A stretch of DNA of 64,000 nucleotides from Prochlorococcus sp. AG-402-K14 (lineage in GTDB: Bacteria > Cyanobacteriota > Cyanobacteriia > PCC-6307 > Cyanobiaceae): NCBI GenBank assembly GCA_003216815.1, contig QCIG01000003.1, positions 1 to 64,000 on the forward strand. The letters run 5' to 3'. Shown here piece by piece: positions 20,519 to 29,485 of this stretch; position 1 is the stretch's first letter, and every line of letters starts with the position of its first letter. Under the pieces are notes generated by a model. That model saw only the letters and a list, made by a program, of their open reading frames with translations. It ran no database searches and was not told where the DNA came from. The position numbers and the translations under genes were made by a program.

Positions 20519-21541
20519 GTGATTAATCAAAATTCAATTCATAATTCTGAAGCTCTCAAAAAAGGTAACTGGGTAAAATTAATTTGTGGCGCAAGCAATC
20601 AAGACTTACCTTCAATAACTGATCTTTGCTCAGTGTATGGAGCTGCAGGAGTGCATTGCATTGACCTTGCTGCCGATGAAGCAATTGTTAATGCAGCTCG
20701 CAATGCTATTGATTGGGTTTTCGAAACTCATGGGAAAAAGCCATGGCTGATGATCAGCTTGAGTGATGGTAAAGATGCGCATTTTAGAAAAGCATGGTTT
20801 AATCCAGACTTGTGTCCTTCGACTTGCTTAAGACCCTGTCAAAACATTTGTCCAGCTAACGCGATTAAGAACGAAGGAGGTATCAACACTAATAAATGTT
20901 ATGGATGTGGTCGATGTATTGATACATGTCCATTAGGAATAATTCAAGAAAAGGATCGAAGATTAACTTTGAAAGATTTCGCTCCATTATTAACAACGAT
21001 CAAGCCAGATGCGGTAGAAATCCATACTGCTCCAGGAAGAGGAAAAGAATTTGAAAAGACAATCAAGGAAATTTTCAAAGTCAATCTGCAGCTCAAACGA
21101 TTATCTGTTAGCTGCGGATCAGAAGGATATGGAATCAACCATGAAAAATTAGCAGAAGAACTTTGGCTGCGTCATAAATACCTGAGACTTCATAATCAAA
21201 AACCTCTTTGGCAACTTGATGGTCGAAGGATGAGTGGAGATCTTGGAGTAGGTGCGGCCAAGATTGCAGTAAAACTTTGGGAAAGAATACGCCCAATAGC
21301 TCCACCCGGCCCCTTACAACTTGCTGGCGGGACTAATGAATCGACCATTAAATACCTACCAGAGATTAATGGACCTGAAGGAGTTGCTTTTGGAGGTAAA
21401 GCAAGAAAAATAATCCAACCGTGGTTAGAAGAGGCTCAACGAAAACGAATGCGTCTTAGAGATTGGCCAGAAGGCTGGGAAGCAGCTCTGTCAGAAGCAA
21501 AACGACTAGTACATCCTTGGCTCATCAGACAATCTTCATAA
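20519..21541 (+). CDS. ldpA: light-dependent period modulator LdpA, iron-sulfur protein
   Basis: A 340-aa protein with two 4Fe-4S clusters: cysteines 99, 103, 107 and 111 (CPSTCLRPCQNIC) and 127, 130, 133 and 137 (CYGCGRCIDTC). In Synechococcus elongatus LdpA senses redox state and adjusts the circadian period with light. Prochlorococcus has a reduced clock (no kaA), so the role here may be only redox sensing. The start is GTG at 20519. It is co-oriented with ndhN and probably cotranscribed. Confidence 0.87.
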   Translation: MINQNSIHNSEALKKGNWVKLICGASNQDLPSITDLCSVYGAAGVHCIDLAADEAIVNAARNAIDWVFETHGKKPWLMISLSDGKDAHFRKAWFNPDLCPSTCLRPCQNICPANAIKNEGGINTNKCYGCGRCIDTCPLGIIQEKDRRLTLKDFAPLLTTIKPDAVEIHTAPGRGKEFEKTIKEIFKVNLQLKRLSVSCGSEGYGINHEKLAEELWLRHKYLRLHNQKPLWQLDGRRMSGDLGVGAAKIAVKLWERIRPIAPPGPLQLAGGTNESTIKYLPEINGPEGVAFGGKARKIIQPWLEEAQRKRMRLRDWPEGWEAALSEAKRLVHPWLIRQSS

Positions 21542-21722
21542 TTGAATGTTCCTAGCTAAATCAGTCATACGAAAGCATCATTTAGGTTGTATTAAGAAGA
21601 TTTTTCCTGATTAACTAAAAAAAACTTGATAAGGACATGACAGGATTGAATCAAATATGCAATTATCTAATAGAAAGAATCCAAATCTTTGCCTATCAAT
21701 TGCAAACATAGATCTGGAACAA

Positions 21723-21794
21723 TGGGCCGTCGCCAAGTGGTAAGGCATCGGGTTTTGGTCTCGACATTCCTAGGTTCGAATCCTAGCGGCCCAG
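21723..21794 (+). tRNA. trnQ-TTG: tRNA-Gln(TTG)
   Basis: A 72-nt cloverleaf: acceptor TGGGCCG/CGGCCCA with discriminator G, anticodon loop carrying TTG, and T arm AGGTTCGAATCCT. No encoded CCA. The HAD gene starts only 13 bp downstream, so the two are probably cotranscribed. Confidence 0.97.
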
Positions 21795-21807
21795 TTTTCA
21801 ACTTGTA

Positions 21808-22587
21808 GTGAGAGAGAAACCGTTACTGGTTCTTGATTTTGATGGTGTCATCGTTGACGGCATTAAGGAGTATTGGTCAAGTTCTCGTCAAACTTGTCTA
21901 AACATACTTTCTTCCCAAGAAAAAGAATTTATTTTTCTCCCTAATGAGATTCCCCCAACTTTTAAGGCCATGAGACCCTGGGTTCATCATGGTTGGGAAA
22001 TGGTTATCTTGGCTGCTGAATGTTCACATGAAACCAGTCATCTCAACTTAAAAGGTATTGAAAAGTTCTCAAACAATTACTCAAAAGAATGTTCATCAGC
22101 ACTTAATAGATGGGGCTGGACACCTTCTCAATTACAAGAAGCTTTAAATCAAACTCGACGAGAAGCAATCTCAAATAATTTTCATCAATGGTTAAATTAT
22201 CATCAGCCCTTTTCTTTAGTAGTTCAAAGGCTCCAGATACTTGAGGAAGAAGGAATTGAATTTGCTGTTTTAACAACAAAAAGTATTGAGTTCACAAAAA
22301 AACTTTTGAATTCTTTCAGTCTTCAGCCCAAACTAATTTTTGGTCACGAGTCAGGAAGCAAAATTAATGTTTTAAACCAACTCTTAAACAGAAGAGAAAT
22401 TCAAGGATTTATTGAAGATCGTAGAAGTACCTTAGAAAAAGTCCTTGAAGATCCCAAATTAAAATCTATCCCTTGTTATTTAGCAAGCTGGGGATACTTA
22501 AAACCTCAAGATCAAAAAAATCTTCCTTCTGGGATTAAATTAATAAATCTAGAAACTTTAAGAGAACCTATTGCGAATTGGTCTTGA
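21808..22587 (+). CDS. HAD-superfamily hydrolase
   Basis: A 259-aa protein with HAD motif I LDFDGVIVDG (residues 8-17), a helical cap region, motif II VLTTKS (about 153) and a late acidic motif IEDRRSTLEKV (about 201) in place of motif IV. A phosphatase role on a small metabolite is likely, but the substrate is unknown. The start is GTG at 21808, just after tRNA-Gln. The recA promoter's -35 box overlaps its stop codon. Confidence 0.8.
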   Translation: MREKPLLVLDFDGVIVDGIKEYWSSSRQTCLNILSSQEKEFIFLPNEIPPTFKAMRPWVHHGWEMVILAAECSHETSHLNLKGIEKFSNNYSKECSSALNRWGWTPSQLQEALNQTRREAISNNFHQWLNYHQPFSLVVQRLQILEEEGIEFAVLTTKSIEFTKKLLNSFSLQPKLIFGHESGSKINVLNQLLNRREIQGFIEDRRSTLEKVLEDPKLKSIPCYLASWGYLKPQDQKNLPSGIKLINLETLREPIANWS

Positions 22588-22611
22588 CTAAATAGCGTAC
22601 GTCTGTACTAT
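22584..22611 (+). promoter_or_regulatory. putative sigma70-type recA promoter
   Basis: TTGACT (22584-22589) and TACTAT (22606-22611) are separated by 16 bp, about 90 bp upstream of the recA ATG. The -35 box overlaps the stop codon of the HAD gene. The LexA box lies between and over these elements. Assigned by eye from consensus; not mapped. Confidence 0.55.
22596..22609 (+). promoter_or_regulatory. LexA (SOS) box of recA
   Basis: CGTACGTCTGTACT matches the cyanobacterial LexA consensus RGTACNNNDGTWCB at every defined position except the first base (C instead of R). It lies between the -35 and -10 elements of the putative recA promoter, where LexA binding would block RNA polymerase. Confidence 0.7.
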
Positions 22612-22700
22612 CGGTTTAATTGATATTCGTTGAGGATTTGAATATTTAATCATCAATCCCAACGTCTGTTGTTATCCATCTGAATTTAAAGTGATTTGTC

Positions 22701-23834
22701 ATGTCAATCGAAGTTAAGCCACTCCAATCATCTGAATCTAAGAAAATAGACGCAAAATCTGGAGAAAAACAAAAAGCATTGAGTTTAGTGGTTGGACAAA
22801 TAGAACGCAACTTTGGGAAGGGTTCGATCATGCGTCTAGGGGACGCTTCAAAGATGCGAGTAGAAACCATATCGACTGGTGCCCTCACACTTGATTTGGC
22901 TTTAGGTGGAGGCTATCCCAAAGGACGTGTAATAGAGATTTATGGCCCCGAAAGTTCAGGGAAAACAACGCTTACATTACATGCAATAGCAGAGATTCAA
23001 CGTAACGGCGGAGTTGCGGCATTTGTAGATGCAGAACATGCTCTTGATCCAGTTTATGCAGCCTCTCTGGGTGTTGATGTAGAGAATCTTCTCGTATCTC
23101 AACCGGATACTGGAGAGATGGCATTGGAAATCGTTGATCAACTGATTAGATCTGCTGCAGTTGATCTAGTTGTTGTTGACTCAGTCGCTGCACTGACACC
23201 TCGTTCAGAGATAGAAGGAGAAATGGGTGATCATTCAGTAGGTGCCCAAGCTCGTCTAATGAGTCAAGCAATGAGAAAAATCACTGGCAATATTGGCAAG
23301 TCTGGATGCACAGTGATTTTCTTAAATCAATTACGTCTCAAAATTGGTATTACATATGGGAATCCAGAAACAACAACTGGTGGCAATGCTCTTAAATTTT
23401 ATGCATCTGTAAGATTAGATATTCGTCGTATTCAAACATTGAAGAGAGGAACTGAGGAATATGGAATTCGTGCGAAAGTGAAAGTCGCCAAAAACAAAGT
23501 CGCACCTCCATTTCGAATAGCCGAATTTGATATTCTTTTCGGAAAAGGAATTAGTACTCTTGGTTGTCTGCTTGATTTAGCAGATGAAACCAATATCGTT
23601 ACTAGGAAAGGAGCTTGGTATAGCTATGAAGGCGACAATATTGGACAAGGAAGAGACAATACGATTACTTGGCTTGAACAAAATCCAGAATCAAAAGAAA
23701 TAATTGAAAAACTAGTAAAAGAAAAATTAATTGAAGGCTCAGAAGTAAGTGCTAATTCAATGCGTCCATTAGCTGCTGCTGCTCGAAATACTTCATCGCG
23801 ACCAAGCATCAACCAAGTTGCAGCGAACGGCTAA
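22701..23834 (+). CDS. recA: recombinase RecA
   Basis: A 377-aa RecA that forms filaments on single-stranded DNA, drives strand exchange and activates LexA self-cleavage. Walker A is [14 protein letters not shown] (about 82-95), followed by [22 protein letters not shown] (Walker B) and loop L2 [20 protein letters not shown]. The N-terminus has a 20-residue polar extension before [18 protein letters not shown]. An upstream LexA box indicates SOS control. Confidence 0.98.
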   Translation: MSIEVKPLQSSESKKIDAKSGEKQKALSLVVGQIERNFGKGSIMRLGDASKMRVETISTGALTLDLALGGGYPKGRVIEIYGPESSGKTTLTLHAIAEIQRNGGVAAFVDAEHALDPVYAASLGVDVENLLVSQPDTGEMALEIVDQLIRSAAVDLVVVDSVAALTPRSEIEGEMGDHSVGAQARLMSQAMRKITGNIGKSGCTVIFLNQLRLKIGITYGNPETTTGGNALKFYASVRLDIRRIQTLKRGTEEYGIRAKVKVAKNKVAPPFRIAEFDILFGKGISTLGCLLDLADETNIVTRKGAWYSYEGDNIGQGRDNTITWLEQNPESKEIIEKLVKEKLIEGSEVSANSMRPLAAAARNTSSRPSINQVAANG

Positions 23835-23860
23835 AAGTAAGCAATATAAATTAATTGACT

Positions 23861-24100
23861 TTATCTAATATCTGCAGGAATCCACCACCCTGCAGCAGGT
23901 CCAATAAAGCGAACAATTATCCAGAGAACAACTAAAGCAGCAATACCTACCCATCCTGCACGAATACTTAATTGAATAAATTGATCTCTTTGAGCTTGAG
24001 TAACAGGAAACCAAGAAACAATACGAGGTGACTCATTTCTAGAGATTTTCTGATTACGTGGTTTTAAGCCTTGTTCAGATCTTCGGCGAGCTTCTCCCAT
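23861..24100 (-). CDS. DUF2839-like small membrane protein
   Basis: A 79-aa protein starting MGEARRRSEQGLKPRNQK, with one or two hydrophobic stretches (AGWVGIAALVVLWIIVRFI, about 48-66) near the C-terminus. It resembles the small cyanobacteria-only family DUF2839, function unknown. It lies between recA (convergent) and the helicase-like gene, 37 bp downstream of the latter and in the same orientation. Confidence 0.7.
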   Translation of the reverse strand: MGEARRRSEQGLKPRNQKISRNESPRIVSWFPVTQAQRDQFIQLSIRAGWVGIAALVVLWIIVRFIGPAAGWWIPADIR

Positions 24101-24137
24101 TATAAAAAAAAATATTATTTAATCTAAGAGATTGATT

Positions 24138-25586
24138 TTAATAAGGCAATAAACGCTCTAAAGTGACCCAAGGCTCAAGAGCATCAAATATTAATTTTCC
24201 CCAACTTCTATAGCGCATGCGGCCGTCAAGTATGGCGACTCGAACATCTTTACCTCTAATGATTGCAACTGACTTGTGAAGGATAACAAGAGTTTCTGGT
24301 AGAAGAAATTCTCGGAACCAGTTACGACCTTGATGCTTAAGCATTTCAACTTTAGCAGCAATCCAAGGTGATTCTAAAGTAGGCAATGGAATCATTGGGA
24401 AAATCAATTGATCTGGAGTTGGTAACTTGTGCTGATTAATAATCCACCAATTGCAACTACAACAAATAACCCCATTAGTCTCAATATCAGTAGTTTCATG
24501 AACTATTCTCAATCCAAATTCACCAGCCAACTCACTAGTCAGCTGAAGTCGCAACTGCATATCATCTACTAAAATAATAGTCGTACGAATACGACCAAGA
24601 ATTAATCTTTGACACTGTCTTAATATATGCCGATAAAAATGAGATGTATTTGGCAAAGGTTGTCGTTTTGGTACAAATAAAGGTATAGGTTCTTGGTCAA
24701 GCGTATTCCCTAACATCACCTTCACAGTGAAAGAGATTCTTTTTCTACTTAAATCTAAAAAGAACGAATCACTTTTACCCGAATTAGCTAGCATCAAAAG
24801 AGTATTTTTAGATAACAGACCTGTGATTGTTTCCAAAGGAAGCAATGGTTGAAAATGCCAATCCCAGCCAAGTGTTTGATTATCTAGTTTTGCCCAAGTT
24901 ACCCATTCATTATCAACCGTATCAAAAGCACGTTTCCAAGGCATTAATAACGGTAAGTCATTTTTTAAAATTTCTTTTAAAAATGCAATTTCTCCAGTAT
25001 CAACTCTTATGACAGCATCAGTACTAACTGATTTACTAAAAAGTCTCCGATTTAAACGCTCATGAACTTCAATGATTGATGCTTTAAAGCTTGAGTGACA
25101 CTCAATTAAATCATCCCAATCTTTGGGAGTAATTTTAATCGACATAGATTCTCTAAGTTCATTAGACATAAACTCAGATTCAGGAAAAATTAATTGGCGA
25201 TTTTTTAAAAAACCTTTTTCATTTGCAACAATAAGGTCTTGATAACTCAGAACCCATATTTTCTTGTCTAAAGAGGTCAAATCAATCCCATCTACATAAT
25301 CAAAACTTAATCGACTAGATTTCAACTTTGGCAATTCAACTTCAAATAATTGTCGACGTTGTTTCTCTGAAAGAATCAGCACAATATTATTGTTATATAA
25401 ACAAAGAGGAATCAAAAGGCCCGGCCACCAAAAATTCCTACTGTCACTCGATAATTGAATAAAAGTGTTATCTTTGCGGCTTAAACTTCGAGAGATCAAT
25501 CTTGTTAGGGTCAAATTATGAGGCCATAAAACAAGATTGTTTTGATAATATTTTTTTAGATGTTTATGAGAATCCACCTCAAGCAT
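24138..25586 (-). CDS. DinG/Rad3-like helicase relative with destroyed ATPase motifs
   Basis: A 482-aa protein recognised by its end, which follows the DinG/Rad3 pattern (VRVAILDGRMRYRSWGKLIF, then LEPW). The places of the ATPase motifs can be lined up, but each is degenerate. Walker A is SSDSRNFWWPGLLIPL instead of GxTGxGKT-type, DEAH is PESE (QLIFPESEFM), and motif VI QxxGRLIR is KSVAIIRG. Four cysteines as in an iron-sulfur helicase are not seen. ATP-driven unwinding is therefore unlikely. The ATG at 25586 is preferred over a TTG at 25604. It lies downstream of recA on the opposite strand. This is family inference by eye, not by search. Confidence 0.6.
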   Translation of the reverse strand: MLEVDSHKHLKKYYQNNLVLWPHNLTLTRLISRSLSRKDNTFIQLSSDSRNFWWPGLLIPLCLYNNNIVLILSEKQRRQLFEVELPKLKSSRLSFDYVDGIDLTSLDKKIWVLSYQDLIVANEKGFLKNRQLIFPESEFMSNELRESMSIKITPKDWDDLIECHSSFKASIIEVHERLNRRLFSKSVSTDAVIRVDTGEIAFLKEILKNDLPLLMPWKRAFDTVDNEWVTWAKLDNQTLGWDWHFQPLLPLETITGLLSKNTLLMLANSGKSDSFFLDLSRKRISFTVKVMLGNTLDQEPIPLFVPKRQPLPNTSHFYRHILRQCQRLILGRIRTTIILVDDMQLRLQLTSELAGEFGLRIVHETTDIETNGVICCSCNWWIINQHKLPTPDQLIFPMIPLPTLESPWIAAKVEMLKHQGRNWFREFLLPETLVILHKSVAIIRGKDVRVAILDGRMRYRSWGKLIFDALEPWVTLERLLPY

Positions 25587-25658
25587 TAGAAAAACCTTTA
25601 TCAATAAATTCTTTTAATCATGTTGCCCTATCAATAAAGATATAGAACAATACTATTT

Positions 25659-26534
25659 ATGGAGCTTAAATCAAAACCCTCTGAAAATATTGGAATTGTT
25701 GGATTGGGTCTAATAGGTGGCTCCTTAGGCTTGGATCTCCAAAAACTTGGATATACGGTTTATGGGATTACTCATCGAGAAAAAACTGCAACCAAAGCAA
25801 AAGAAAGAAAACTAGCCCAGATTGTTAGTACAGATCCAAGTTTATTAAAAGATTGTTCCATTATTTTTATTGCTTTACCTCTGGAGCAGCTCCTCAATCC
25901 CTCGGCAGTTTTAATCAACTCCATCCCTAGAAATGCAGTTGTTACTGATGTTGGATCTGTAAAAGTTCCAATTTTAAATACTTGGAACACATTACATCCA
26001 CGTTTTGTAGCCAGTCATCCAATGACAGGAACGGAAGAATCGGGTGTAAATGCAGGTAAATACAATTTATTTCAAGACAAGCCCTGGGTCGTTACTCCAG
26101 ACAAACGAACTGATCAGAAAGCACTCAAAATAATACGTCAAATTTGTTTATCACTGGGATGTCAATGGATAAGCACCGAAGCTCAAATACATGATGAAGC
26201 TGTTAGCTTGATTTCTCATTTACCAGTTCTAATTAGCGCGGCATTACTCAATACACTTAGTACAGACATAAACCCTTCTCTGTATTCACTTGCAAAAGGT
26301 ATTGCATCCAGTGGTTTTGCTGATACTTCTAGGGTTGGAGGTGGAAACCCAGAACTAGGAGTCGCCATGGCAAAGTTTAATAAAGAAAATTTAATGAGAA
26401 CTTTATTTTCCTATAGACATTCTTTAGATCTTTTTGAAAAATGTTTAGTCGAAGAAAACTGGAATGAACTCGGAAAAATACTAATCCGTACTCAGGAAGA
26501 AAGACAAAATTTCATTTCAAAATCTACTCATTAA
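25659..26534 (+). CDS. tyrA: arogenate/prephenate dehydrogenase
   Basis: A 291-aa TyrA, the last oxidative step of tyrosine synthesis. The Rossmann motif GIVGLGLIGGSLGLDLQKLG (about 12-31) and the catalytic-histidine segment ASHPMTGTEESGV are present. Cyanobacterial enzymes of this size usually prefer arogenate and NADP; that specificity is inferred. Its last 11 bp overlap the convergent desaturase gene. Confidence 0.92.
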   Translation: MELKSKPSENIGIVGLGLIGGSLGLDLQKLGYTVYGITHREKTATKAKERKLAQIVSTDPSLLKDCSIIFIALPLEQLLNPSAVLINSIPRNAVVTDVGSVKVPILNTWNTLHPRFVASHPMTGTEESGVNAGKYNLFQDKPWVVTPDKRTDQKALKIIRQICLSLGCQWISTEAQIHDEAVSLISHLPVLISAALLNTLSTDINPSLYSLAKGIASSGFADTSRVGGGNPELGVAMAKFNKENLMRTLFSYRHSLDLFEKCLVEENWNELGKILIRTQEERQNFISKSTH

Positions 26535-28044
26535 GGACAGGAATCTTCAAATGTCTACCTTTAGATTCCATTAATTGTCTCACAACCATCATAGCTGACT
26601 GGCTCACACCAGCGGTACCTTCACCAGGATAGATTGAATCTCCACAAAGCCATAAACCTTTAAGGGGGGTTCGGCTTGCTAAACCAAATGGACCAAACTG
26701 AGAAGGATGTTGACCAAGCCCGCCTACTATTCCACCAGGGCGGCCTGTCCATCTTGCAAAGCTTCTGGGAGTAGAAAGTTCATGATGTACCCAACTGGTC
26801 TCTTGTAAATCAAAATGATTATTTATTATATTGATAAGCTTATTACCTACAATATTTTTTTTCTTAGCATAAGATTGACTATCTAAATTAGACCATTGAT
26901 CAACATTAACGAATACACTAGCAATTAAAGTAGCCATACCAGCTGGTGCACGTTGATCATCCTCCATGCTTATAGAAATGAATAAAGAGCCAAAATGCTG
27001 ATCAAATATTTGAATATGATTTGGACAATTAACTGGTAACCTAGAACGACTTAAAGCTCCATAAAAGACTAGTGCACCACTAGGTTTCGGTAATTTATTT
27101 ATAACTTCACGATATGTTGTTGACAACCCTCCATCAATCGGAATTAGATCTAACAGCGATTGAGGCGGCAAACTAAAAACAATATCAGAGGCGTTTAGGC
27201 GGATTGAATTCTTTCTTGTATCAATTATATCTACATAAAAAGAATTTGATTCTTTTTCATTAAATATATTGGTAACTCGATGCCCAATTAAAAGCTTTCC
27301 ACCATCTCGTAAAAAACTATTTCTCAACAAATCACTAAGGATTTGCATCGATCCATGAAGATGCCATAGTCCTCTTGGGGATTGGGCCATTTGAAGAACA
27401 GTTGCACCGTATAATGCAGCAGTTCTACTGGCTGGTTCTTGAGAGTAAAGCTTTAATTGTAGATCAAGGAATCTTCGTAGTCGTCTATCTCTTTGACAAC
27501 TAGTTATTTTAAGCAAATCTGAAATAGTCAACTTACTGAAAACACCTGTTAAAAGATTTGGAGGGCGTAGGGCTCTAAGTAATTGGCTACAATCCCAAAA
27601 ATTTCTGACTGGAAGTATTGGATCTCTATCAACAAATGCCCAATTACTTTTATGAATTTGAGAACATAACGACCAAAAAACTTCACTCCCTGGGAACTGT
27701 TCTTGTCTTTCTTTCTTCCACCTCGAGGGATCATGCCAAAGATTGATTGGTTCAGTCCCATCACCAAGAACAACTGAACATCCAGGATCTAAAAGTTCTG
27801 ACTTAGGTACAGGAATATCTAAATAATGAAATAAACGATTATGAATTCCTCCTTTTTCAAGACCTGCAACTTGAGTAGCACCTACATCAAAGGTAAAAGG
27901 TCCTCTTTGAAAAGTTCCTGCACAACCTCCTAATTGAGTATGCGCTTCAACCAAAGTCACTGGATAACCTTCTCTAGAGAGAAGAGCAGCACTCGTTAAG
28001 CCAGCCACCCCTCCCCCAACAACAATGATAGATTCTTCAAACAT
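26524..28044 (-). CDS. crtD: carotenoid desaturase/isomerase-type FAD oxidoreductase (CrtD-like)
   Basis: A 506-aa protein of the phytoene-desaturase superfamily. The N-terminal dinucleotide-binding motif VVGGGVAGLTSAALLSREG (about 8-26) is followed by LGGCAGTFQRGPFTFDVGAT. The C-terminal FAD segment is LWLCGDSIYPGEGTAGVSQS. The FDVGATQVAGLE context points to the CrtD (C-3',4' desaturase) branch rather than CrtH or CrtP, but this is from memory of the family. ATG at 28044 is chosen over a TTG at 28050. It overlaps tyrA by 11 bp at the 3' end. Confidence 0.75.
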   Translation of the reverse strand: MFEESIIVVGGGVAGLTSAALLSREGYPVTLVEAHTQLGGCAGTFQRGPFTFDVGATQVAGLEKGGIHNRLFHYLDIPVPKSELLDPGCSVVLGDGTEPINLWHDPSRWKKERQEQFPGSEVFWSLCSQIHKSNWAFVDRDPILPVRNFWDCSQLLRALRPPNLLTGVFSKLTISDLLKITSCQRDRRLRRFLDLQLKLYSQEPASRTAALYGATVLQMAQSPRGLWHLHGSMQILSDLLRNSFLRDGGKLLIGHRVTNIFNEKESNSFYVDIIDTRKNSIRLNASDIVFSLPPQSLLDLIPIDGGLSTTYREVINKLPKPSGALVFYGALSRSRLPVNCPNHIQIFDQHFGSLFISISMEDDQRAPAGMATLIASVFVNVDQWSNLDSQSYAKKKNIVGNKLINIINNHFDLQETSWVHHELSTPRSFARWTGRPGGIVGGLGQHPSQFGPFGLASRTPLKGLWLCGDSIYPGEGTAGVSQSAMMVVRQLMESKGRHLKIPVLNE

Positions 28045-28072
28045 AAACAATTATCAGGTGAGAAAAAAGTGA

Positions 28073-28960
28073 ATGGAGGACTTAATACAAAAAGCGCTTT
28101 CAAATTCCAATCAAATCAGCAAAAACTCGTTAATAGAAAAAATTATTCCTATTGAGGGAGGTTGTATCCATAAAGCTTGGTGTGTTCATTTCCAAAATGG
28201 AGAGAAAATTTTTGCCAAATCAAATCATATTGACAATATTAATATGTTTAAGTACGAACGTGAGTGTCTTTTAGTTCTAAAAAGATTTGCTAATGCATCT
28301 TATCTCCGTATTCCTAAGCCAATTGATCTAATCATTTATCAGAACATATCTATATTTTTTTTGGAGTGGATAGATCTAAAACAATCTCAACAAAGTCTCC
28401 TTGGCAAAGGCTTGGCATTAATGCATAAATCATCAACTGAAGAAAACAATAAAAAATTCGGATGGGATAATGAAGGCTTCATAGGCTCTAATACTCAAAC
28501 AAGAGGATGGGATAGTGATTGGGGGGAATTCTTTGTTAATTTCCGTCTTAGACCGCAACTTGAAAAAGCGGCTTCATGGGGAGTAAAAATTTCTGACTAT
28601 GAGAATGTTTTAATACATTTAATCTCATATTTAAATATTCATAATCCTAGAATTTCATTAGTACATGGTGATCTATGGTCCGGTAATTGTGGAAGTACTA
28701 AAAATGGTTTAGGAAGTCTATATGACCCTGCTAGTTACTGGGCAGATAGAGAAGTTGATATTTCGATGACTAAATTATTTGGTGGTTTTAGTACAGATTT
28801 TTATAGTGGCTATGAAGAAATTTGGCCACTAGATGATAGTTCTGAAAACAGAACTGAGATATATAATCTTTACCACATACTTAATCACGCAAATATGTTT
28901 GGTGGATCTTACAAAAAAGCCTCATTAAATATATTAAAAGATCTAAGATCCCGTTTTTAG
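28073..28960 (+). CDS. fructosamine kinase family protein
   Basis: A 295-aa protein of the FN3K family, which phosphorylates ketoamines on glycated proteins or amino acids for deglycation. The fold is aminoglycoside-phosphotransferase-like. The catalytic loop is SLVHGDLWSGNCGS (about 202), the metal site is LYDPASYWADREVD (about 222), and a FVNFRLRPQLEKA segment is typical. It is divergent from the desaturase gene, with 28 bp between the starts. Its stop codon lies within a long inverted repeat. Confidence 0.9.
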   Translation: MEDLIQKALSNSNQISKNSLIEKIIPIEGGCIHKAWCVHFQNGEKIFAKSNHIDNINMFKYERECLLVLKRFANASYLRIPKPIDLIIYQNISIFFLEWIDLKQSQQSLLGKGLALMHKSSTEENNKKFGWDNEGFIGSNTQTRGWDSDWGEFFVNFRLRPQLEKAASWGVKISDYENVLIHLISYLNIHNPRISLVHGDLWSGNCGSTKNGLGSLYDPASYWADREVDISMTKLFGGFSTDFYSGYEEIWPLDDSSENRTEIYNLYHILNHANMFGGSYKKASLNILKDLRSRF

Positions 28961-28980
28961 CGGAATCTTGTCTTAGATCT
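28939..28980. terminator. bidirectional terminator-like inverted repeat
   Basis: AGATCTAAGA (28939-28948) and TCTTAGATCT (28971-28980) form a perfect 10-bp stem between convergent genes. It is followed by TTCAATAATTT on the plus strand and by TTTTAATAT on the minus strand. The interior can also form a competing hairpin (AAGAT/ATCTT plus CCG/CGG around TTTTTAG). The fructosamine kinase stop codon lies inside. Confidence 0.6.
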
Positions 28981-28999
28981 TTCAATAATTTCTCTTAAT

Positions 29000-29362
29000 C
29001 TAACCTAAGTACTCTTTTTTAAGGTTCTGAACTTTATCAAATACTGCGGTTCTTTTGTCGCTAGTTGTTAGATTCTGCCAACTCCATTGGCCTAAAACCA
29101 CAATTCCAAGAAGTTCTAACAACCCAGGAAGAATTGGGAAGAAATTAACTGTATCAATAACAACCTTGATTAATACTTGAGCAAGAACTACTACAGCAAT
29201 AATACCTGCTGCCTTACCGTACTTACCCATCTGAGTCCAATCAATTTTGCTCAAAGATTCATTAACTTTTCCCATTACATCACTGTAACGTTCAGAAAAA
29301 TTAACGCCTTCAGTTTTCCCAGCGTTTGATTCACCCTTAGAATCAGGATTTACATCAGACAT
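29000..29362 (-). CDS. CAAD-domain thylakoid membrane protein (CurT-like)
   Basis: A 120-aa protein whose C-terminal two-thirds form the CAAD domain: an amphipathic region (FSERYSDVMGKVNESLSKI), two hydrophobic helices (about 50-72 and 77-96), and LTTSDKRTAVFDKVQNLK at the end. CAAD domains occur alone or attached to aminoacyl-tRNA synthetases in cyanobacteria. The stand-alone forms are related to CurT/CURT1, which bend thylakoids. The ATG at 29362 is chosen over a GTG at 29368. It is monocistronic and convergent with the fructosamine kinase gene. Confidence 0.82.
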   Translation of the reverse strand: MSDVNPDSKGESNAGKTEGVNFSERYSDVMGKVNESLSKIDWTQMGKYGKAAGIIAVVVLAQVLIKVVIDTVNFFPILPGLLELLGIVVLGQWSWQNLTTSDKRTAVFDKVQNLKKEYLG

Positions 29363-29485
29363 GAACACAAGCTACTAAGCAAATATGGACTGAGCGTATC
29401 GAATTAATTTAAGAAATGCCATAGGCTTAATAGAGATAAGTCCGAACCAAAATAGAGAGGATGCCGAATCAAATCATTTTTTCTC

